From NCBI GenBank assembly GCA_900554645.1, contig USIE01000005.1, positions 4,700-68,699 on the forward strand: a stretch of 64,000 bases of DNA, given 5' to 3'. This document shows, piece after piece, positions 58,989-64,000 of the stretch (the stretch's first letter is position 1; each line of letters opens with the position of its first letter). The translations under genes were made by a program, and so were the position numbers. The notes under the pieces are model-generated. The model had not been told where the DNA came from. It saw only the letters and a program-made list of their open reading frames with translations, and did not search any database. Source of the DNA: an uncultured Collinsella sp. GTDB lineage: Bacteria > Actinomycetota > Coriobacteriia > Coriobacteriales > Coriobacteriaceae.

Positions 58989-59366
58989 ATGGCTAAGCTT
59001 ACCACCGATGAGATCATCGATGCTCTTAAGGAAATGACCCTTCTCGAGGCTTCCGAGCTCGTTAAGGCTATCGAGGACACCTTCGGCGTTTCCGCCGCTG
59101 CTCCTGCTGCCGTTGTCGCCGCTCCCGCTGCTGGCGCTGCTGAGGCCGAGGAGAAGACCGAGTTTGACGTCGTGCTCGAGGGCTTCGGCGACAACAAGAT
59201 CCAGGTCATCAAGGCCGTCCGTGAGCTCACCAACCTTGGCCTGAAGGAGGCCAAGGAGGTCGTCGAGGGCGCTCCCAAGGCTGTTCTCGAGGGTGCCAAG
59301 AAGGAGGACGCCGAGGCTGCCAAGGAGAAGCTCGAGGCTGCTGGCGCTGCTGTCACCCTCAAGTAA
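58989..59366 (+). CDS. rplL: 50S ribosomal protein L7/L12
   Basis: The 125-residue protein has the N-terminal dimerisation helices ([21 protein letters not shown]), the Ala/Pro hinge and the C-terminal factor-binding domain ([23 protein letters not shown]). The ATG at 58989 has AAAGGA 7 bp upstream; the start at 58956 would precede that site. Confidence 0.97.
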   Translation: MAKLTTDEIIDALKEMTLLEASELVKAIEDTFGVSAAAPAAVVAAPAAGAAEAEEKTEFDVVLEGFGDNKIQVIKAVRELTNLGLKEAKEVVEGAPKAVLEGAKKEDAEAAKEKLEAAGAAVTLK

Positions 59367-59393
59367 TCAGGCTTTCTCGCCAGATTTCTTTAC

Positions 59394-59428
59394 AGACGGG
59401 GCTCGCTATGCGAGCCCCGTCTTTTTTG
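59394..59428 (+). terminator. Terminator after rplL
   Basis: AGACGGGGCTCG and CGAGCCCCGTCT pair perfectly around CTATG, then TTTTTT. It separates rplJL from rpoB transcription. Confidence 0.92.
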
Positions 59429-59680
59429 TTTTTGGCTCCTCATTCCCATTGCTCGGCACGCAGAGTATCGTTGTCTTCGCCGTGCCATTCCCGTTACCGC
59501 TGGGGCGTAAAATTGCACCATTCGAGCAATAATTTGCGTTGACCTGCTGAAGAATTGCGTTTGCCTTACGGCGACGTATGTCTCCGGCGGTAAGATACTT
59601 CGGTATCGCAATTTGGTCTGCGGCCGCCGTGCCGCACGCACAGGGCGCATTCTGCGCCTGCGAAAGGATCCTTGAATAAC

Positions 59681-60589
59681 ATGAAGGCAATCATCCCCGC
59701 CGCCGGTCTTGGCACGCGTTTTCTGCCTGGCACCAAGTGCACGCCCAAAGAGATGCTGCCGGTGCTCGACAAGCCGGTCATTCAGTATGTCGTCGAGGAG
59801 GCGCTCGACCCCGAGGAGGTCGATGACGCCATCATCGTTACCTCTCCCGGTAAGCCCGAGCTGCTGAGCTACTTCCAGCCCGATCGCTCGCTCGAGAATC
59901 TGCTGCGCGAGCGCGGTAAGGACGCCTACGCCGACGCCGTCGCCCATGCGGGCGGTATGCCGGTCGACTTCCGTTATCAGTACGAGCCCAAGGGCCTCGG
60001 CCATGCTATCCGCTCTGCTGCCGACGCCGTGGCAGGGGAGAACTTCCTGGTTCTTCTGGGCGACTACGTTGTGCCTAATCGCGACATCTGCGACAAGATG
60101 CTCGCCGTTTCCAAGGAGCACGGTGGAGCTTCGGTTATCGCCGTCGCTGCTTGCTCGCCCGAGGAAGTCAGCCGCTACGGCGTTATCGCCGGCGAGCGCG
60201 TCGGTTCGCTCGAGGGCGCCGAGGACGTTGCCGATGCAGAGCCGGGCGCTGTCTGGCGCATCGGCGGTCTGGTCGAGAAGCCCGCTCCCGAGGCGGCTCC
60301 GTCCAACCTGTACATTGTCGGCCGTTATCTGCTGAGCCCGCTGGTCATGGACCTGCTCGCCGATCAGCAGGCCGGCAAGGGCGGCGAGATCCAGCTCACC
60401 GACGCCATGGCCCGCTCGCTCGATCGCGAGGCCATGTACGCTGTCGTCATCGACCCGCTGTCGGGCTACGACACCGGCACCCCGTCTGGCTGGATGGCCA
60501 CCAACGCCCTCATGGCCGCAAGCGATCCTCGCTTTGCCAGCGCCTTCTGGGACGCCATCGACGAGCGCGGCGGCTTGATGCGCAAATAA
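59681..60589 (+). CDS. galU: UTP-glucose-1-phosphate uridylyltransferase
   Basis: The 302-residue enzyme makes UDP-glucose. MKAIIPAAGLGTRFLPGTKCTPKEMLPV at the N-terminus (quoted ends KAIIPAAGLGTRFLP and TPKEMLPV), EPKGLGHAI and GEIQLTDAM are present. The ATG at 59681 gives the usual start, but AAAGGA is 12 bp away and only 3 bp from an in-frame TTG at 59672, so either could be used. The 240-bp upstream gap shows no other gene. Its position between rplL and rpoB is unusual. Confidence 0.94.
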   Translation: MKAIIPAAGLGTRFLPGTKCTPKEMLPVLDKPVIQYVVEEALDPEEVDDAIIVTSPGKPELLSYFQPDRSLENLLRERGKDAYADAVAHAGGMPVDFRYQYEPKGLGHAIRSAADAVAGENFLVLLGDYVVPNRDICDKMLAVSKEHGGASVIAVAACSPEEVSRYGVIAGERVGSLEGAEDVADAEPGAVWRIGGLVEKPAPEAAPSNLYIVGRYLLSPLVMDLLADQQAGKGGEIQLTDAMARSLDREAMYAVVIDPLSGYDTGTPSGWMATNALMAASDPRFASAFWDAIDERGGLMRK

Positions 60590-60609
60590 GCCTTCGGGCA
60601 TCGACATTT

Positions 60610-60642
60610 ACGGGTGCGGACTTCGGTCTGCACCCGTTTTTT
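60610..60642 (+). terminator. Terminator after galU
   Basis: ACGGGTGCGGAC pairs with GTCTGCACCCGT (one G-U-type pair) around TTCG, followed by TTTTTTAT. Confidence 0.9.
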
Positions 60643-60775
60643 ATAAGAGCTGCGATTGCTGGCTCTCTGTTCACAGAAAATATATGAACAGATGTTTGAT
60701 ACACATACATCTACCTGCGTGTTTTCTGCCGAAAAACTTTGCTACTCCAAAAACTCAATCGCGTCAAGGCTTTTC

Positions 60776-60803
60776 TTGCCCAACGGTCGGTACCTGATAA
60801 ACT
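60776..60803 (+). promoter_or_regulatory. Predicted rpoB promoter
   Basis: TTGCCC and TAAACT are 16 bp apart, about 75 bp before the rpoB start. The match is moderate. Confidence 0.45.
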
Positions 60804-60876
60804 ATTAGGTTGCGATAACTGGCGAAGCTATGCCTCGCCAACCCACCGAGCATTTCCGTGAAGGAGGAAAAACCTG

Positions 60877-63800
60877 GTGACCTACGCATACACTGCCACT
60901 GAGCGCAAGCGCGTCAGCTTCGGGAAAATCCCGGAGGCCATGGAGCTCCCCAACCTTATCTCTGTTCAAAGGGAATCCTTTGAGCGTTTTAAGGACGAGG
61001 GCCTTCGTGAGGCGTTCAAGGAATCCAGCCCCATCCAGAGCCAGAACCATGTTCTCGAGGTTACCTTCGGCGAGCATCAGTTCGGCGACCCTGCGCACAC
61101 CGTCGAGGAGTGCCGCGAGAAGGACATGACCTATCAGGCCCCGCTCCTGACCGACGTCCGTCTCACCAACAAGGAGACCGGCGAGATCAAGGAGCAGCTC
61201 GTCTTTATGGGCGACTTCCCCATGATGACCGATCAGGGCACCTTCATCATCAACGGTACCGAGCGTATCGTCGTCTCGCAGCTCGTCCGTTCCCCGGGTG
61301 TGTACTACAGCTCCGAGATGGATTCGGGCAAGCAGATCTACAAGGCCCAGATCATCCCGTCCCGCGGTGCCTGGCTTGAGTTTGAGGTCGACAAGCGCGA
61401 CCAGCTCATGGTCTCCATCGACCGTAAGCGTAAGCAGAGCGCCACGATGTTCCTGCGCGCCCTTGGCATCGCCGTCACCAACGACGACATCATCGAGCTG
61501 CTCGGCAACTCCGATGTGATTAAGCGCACCCTGGAGCGCGACACCGCTCTCACTCGCGAGGACGCCCTTATCGAGATCTACCGTCGCCTGCGCCCGGGCG
61601 AGCCTCCCACCGTGGACGCTTCCCGCAGCCTGCTCGAGGGCCTGCTCTTTAACCCGCAGCGCTACGATCTGGCCCGCGTCGGTCGTTACAAGGTCAACAA
61701 GAAGCTCAACCTCACCACCGAGGAAGAGGTCACGGTGCTCACCGACGAGGATATCGTCGCTACGCTGCGCTACCTGCTGTCCCTCGCCGCCGGCGAGCAG
61801 GGCTTCAAGGTCGACGACATCGACCACTTTGGCAACCGCCGCATCCGCACCGTCGGCGAGCTCGTCGCCAACCAGTTCCGTATCGGCATGAGCCGTATGG
61901 AGCGCGTTGTCCGTGAGCGCATGAGCTCCCAGGACATCGACGAGATCACCCCGCAGTCGCTCATCAACATCCGCCCGATCGTGGCCTCCATCAAGGAGTT
62001 CTTCGGTTCCTCGCAGCTCTCGCAGTTCATGGACCAGGCGAACCCCCTGACCGGTCTGACCCACAAGCGCCGTCTGTCCGCACTCGGCCCTGGCGGTCTT
62101 GCCGGCCACAAGTCCGGCTCCAGCCGCCGCACCAACGTGCCGACGGCCGTCCGCGACGTCCACAACTCGCACTACAGCCGCATGTGCCCGATCGAGACCC
62201 CCGAAGGCCCCAACATCGGCCTGATCGGCTCGCTCGCCCTCTACGCCCGCGTCAACGAGTACGGCTTCATCGAGGCTCCGTTCCGTCGCGTCGAGAACGG
62301 CGTTGCCACCGACCAGATCGACTGGATGACCGCTGACGAGGAAGAGAAGCACGTCATCGCGCCGGCCAACACGCCGCTCGATCCCAAGACCAACGAGTTC
62401 ATCACGACCGATGCCGAGGGCAAGCTTGTCCGCCCGCACACCGTGATCGCCCGTACCCGAGACTTCGACGGCTCCTTCGGCGCTCCCGCCGACGTGCCTG
62501 TCGAGGACGTCGACTACATGGACGTCTCGCCGCGTCAGATGCTCTCCGTCGCAGCCACGCTGATTCCGTTCCTCGAGCACGACGACGCCAAGCGTACGCT
62601 GATGGGCGCTAACATGCAGCGTCAGGCCGTGCCGCTGGTTCACCCTGCCGCTCCCTATGTCGGTACCGGCATGGAGCGTCGCGCCGCCCTGGACTCCGGC
62701 GAGGTCACCCTGGCCAAGAATGCCGGCGAGGTCATCTTTGCCGACGCCGCCAAGATCATCGTCAAGCATGCCGGCGGCATGGACGAGTATCACCTGGCCA
62801 AGTACCAGCGCTCCAACCAGTCCACCTGCATCAACCACCGTCCGCTCGTGCGCGTCGGTGACACCGTTGAGCAGGGCGAGCCCCTGGCTGACGGTCCTTC
62901 GACCGATCATGGCGAGCTCGCACTGGGTCAGAACCTCACCGTGGCATACATGCCGTGGGAAGGCTTCAACTACGAGGACGGTATCGTCGTGTCCGAGCGC
63001 CTGGTGGCCGAGGATCTGCTGACGACCATCAACATCACCCGTCACGAGATCGATGCCCGCGACACCAAGCTCGGCCCCGAGGAGATCACCCGCGAGATCC
63101 CGAACCTCTCCGAGGATATGCTTGCCAACCTCGACGAGGACGGCATTATCCGCATCGGCGCCGAGGTCGGCCCTGGCGACATCCTGGTCGGCAAGGTCAC
63201 GCCTAAGGGCGAGAGCGCTCTGACCGCCGAGGAGCGCCTGCTGCGCGCCATCTTCGGTGCCAAGGCCCACGACGTCCGCGACACCTCCCTTAAGATGCCT
63301 CACGGCGCTTACGGCCGCGTCATCGACGTTGTCCGCTTTAGCCGCGAGAACGGCGACGACCTGGCCCCCGGCGTCAACGAGCAGGTGCGCGTCTACGTCG
63401 CCCAGCGCCGTAAGATCCAGCAAGGCGATAAGATCGCCGGCCGCCACGGCAACAAGGGTGTTATTTGTAACGTCCTGCCGGTCGAGGACATGCCCTACAT
63501 GGCTGACGGTACCCCAATCGACGTTATCCTCAACCCGCTGGGCGTTCCTTCGCGTATGAACGTTGGCCAGCTGCTCGAGTGCCACCTTGGCTGGGCTGCC
63601 GCCTGCGGTTGGGATACCGAGCAGGCCGACTCCGACAAGTACGTCCCCGGTCCGTTCTTCACCGCCACGCCTGTCTTCGACGGCGCCAAGGAGGACGAGA
63701 TCGCCGAGGTCATTCGACGCGCCAACAAGAACATGCTCAACAAGGCCACCGCTGCCTTTGGCGATCACATGCGTCCCGAGTTCGTCACCCAGCTTGACGA

Positions 63801-64000
63801 GCGCGGCAAGACCCGTCTGTTCGACGGCCGCACCGGCGAGGAGTTCCGCGAGCCCATTACCGTGGGTACGTCCTACATCCTCAAGCTCGGCCACATGGTC
63901 GACGACAAGATCCACGCCCGTTCGACCGGCCCTTACAGCTTGGTTACCCAGCAGCCTCTGGGCGGCAAGGCCCAGTTCGGCGGCCAGCGCTTCGGCGAGA
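60877..64000 (+). CDS. rpoB: DNA-directed RNA polymerase beta subunit, 3' truncated by the window
   Basis: The first 1041 codons are present and open to the window end. AAGGAGG lies 9 bp before the GTG start ([18 protein letters not shown]). Family landmarks include [24 protein letters not shown], quoted as INGTERVIVSQL-type [12 protein letters not shown], and [33 protein letters not shown] and [12 protein letters not shown]. Residues known for rifampicin contact (Gln513, Asp516, His526, Arg529 and Ser531 in E. coli numbering) are wild type. The segment after GPGGL is unusual: [16 protein letters not shown] stands where other bacteria have TRERAGFE. rpoC would be expected beyond the window. 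Confidence 0.97.
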   Translation, partial: MTYAYTATERKRVSFGKIPEAMELPNLISVQRESFERFKDEGLREAFKESSPIQSQNHVLEVTFGEHQFGDPAHTVEECREKDMTYQAPLLTDVRLTNKETGEIKEQLVFMGDFPMMTDQGTFIINGTERIVVSQLVRSPGVYYSSEMDSGKQIYKAQIIPSRGAWLEFEVDKRDQLMVSIDRKRKQSATMFLRALGIAVTNDDIIELLGNSDVIKRTLERDTALTREDALIEIYRRLRPGEPPTVDASRSLLEGLLFNPQRYDLARVGRYKVNKKLNLTTEEEVTVLTDEDIVATLRYLLSLAAGEQGFKVDDIDHFGNRRIRTVGELVANQFRIGMSRMERVVRERMSSQDIDEITPQSLINIRPIVASIKEFFGSSQLSQFMDQANPLTGLTHKRRLSALGPGGLAGHKSGSSRRTNVPTAVRDVHNSHYSRMCPIETPEGPNIGLIGSLALYARVNEYGFIEAPFRRVENGVATDQIDWMTADEEEKHVIAPANTPLDPKTNEFITTDAEGKLVRPHTVIARTRDFDGSFGAPADVPVEDVDYMDVSPRQMLSVAATLIPFLEHDDAKRTLMGANMQRQAVPLVHPAAPYVGTGMERRAALDSGEVTLAKNAGEVIFADAAKIIVKHAGGMDEYHLAKYQRSNQSTCINHRPLVRVGDTVEQGEPLADGPSTDHGELALGQNLTVAYMPWEGFNYEDGIVVSERLVAEDLLTTINITRHEIDARDTKLGPEEITREIPNLSEDMLANLDEDGIIRIGAEVGPGDILVGKVTPKGESALTAEERLLRAIFGAKAHDVRDTSLKMPHGAYGRVIDVVRFSRENGDDLAPGVNEQVRVYVAQRRKIQQGDKIAGRHGNKGVICNVLPVEDMPYMADGTPIDVILNPLGVPSRMNVGQLLECHLGWAAACGWDTEQADSDKYVPGPFFTATPVFDGAKEDEIAEVIRRANKNMLNKATAAFGDHMRPEFVTQLDERGKTRLFDGRTGEEFREPITVGTSYILKLGHMVDDKIHARSTGPYSLVTQQPLGGKAQFGGQRFGE

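Noticed and set aside
60805..63915. A 1036-residue reading frame on the minus strand across rpoB
   Set aside because: It is the complement of a typical GC-rich coding region; rpoB on the plus strand has all family motifs. Long antisense frames also lie opposite clpC, lysS, tuf and the activase for the same reason.

Overview
The window is GC-rich (near 60%) bacterial chromosome and looks like a gut Coriobacteriia genome, most probably Collinsella or a close relative. That placement is an inference from codon use, family content and the intergenic repeat style; no 16S gene is present. I annotate 50 protein genes (two cut by the window ends) and six tRNA genes.

The backbone matches the conserved Firmicutes order lysS - clpC - disA - ispD - ispF - cysS - rlmB - yacP - rpmG - secE - nusG - rplK - rplA - rplJ - rplL - rpoB. 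Accessory blocks are spliced into it. Positions 1-6.1 kb hold a HAD phosphatase fragment, murI, rph, rdgB, dtd, veg, ispE, tRNA-Pro, tatA and greA. Positions 6.2-19.3 kb hold lysS (with an added tRNA-binding domain), a ThrE-like exporter, a DUF2798 protein, a 1479-residue acyl-CoA dehydratase activase-type protein with its own TetR regulator, and clpC. Positions 19.4-23.6 kb hold a pepD-type dipeptidase, a hipBA module and mntP. Positions 23.7-29.4 kb are the disA-ispD-ispF-cysS-rlmB-NYN run. A single-chain HTH-HipA-like kinase follows. Positions 30.9-36.3 kb hold tRNA-Thr, a repeat-filled gap, tRNA-Tyr/Thr/Met-tuf, and rpmG-tRNA-Trp-secE-nusG-rplK-rplA.

About 22 kb then separates rplKA from rplJL. 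It holds a metallophosphoesterase coupled to an odd BMP-domain protein, mscS, a sortase-type surface nucleotidase, a TrpXYZ-like ABC importer, a WYL regulator, asnS, a PTS EIIA, an esterase, a FeoA-FeoB fusion, an MFS exporter, a GH13 enzyme, a deoxyinosine glycosylase, an unknown protein and an aminotransferase. The window ends with rplJ-rplL behind an L10 leader, galU, and the first 1041 codons of rpoB.

The least explained content is intergenic. I see several unrelated families of hairpin-forming repeats: a roughly 100-bp element present three times whose stems change in compensating ways; two tandem hairpin arrays with periods near 80 and 61 bp; a 122-bp nested inverted repeat; a perfect 29-bp-arm hairpin; and two dispersed palindrome families. 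In one of these the centre is constant while the arms differ but stay complementary. Among proteins, the standouts are RpoB with a remodelled fork-loop 2 segment, LysRS fused to a Trbp111-like domain, the HTH-HipA kinase behind a perfect 22-bp inverted repeat, and the BMP protein with a ParB-like N-terminal region.
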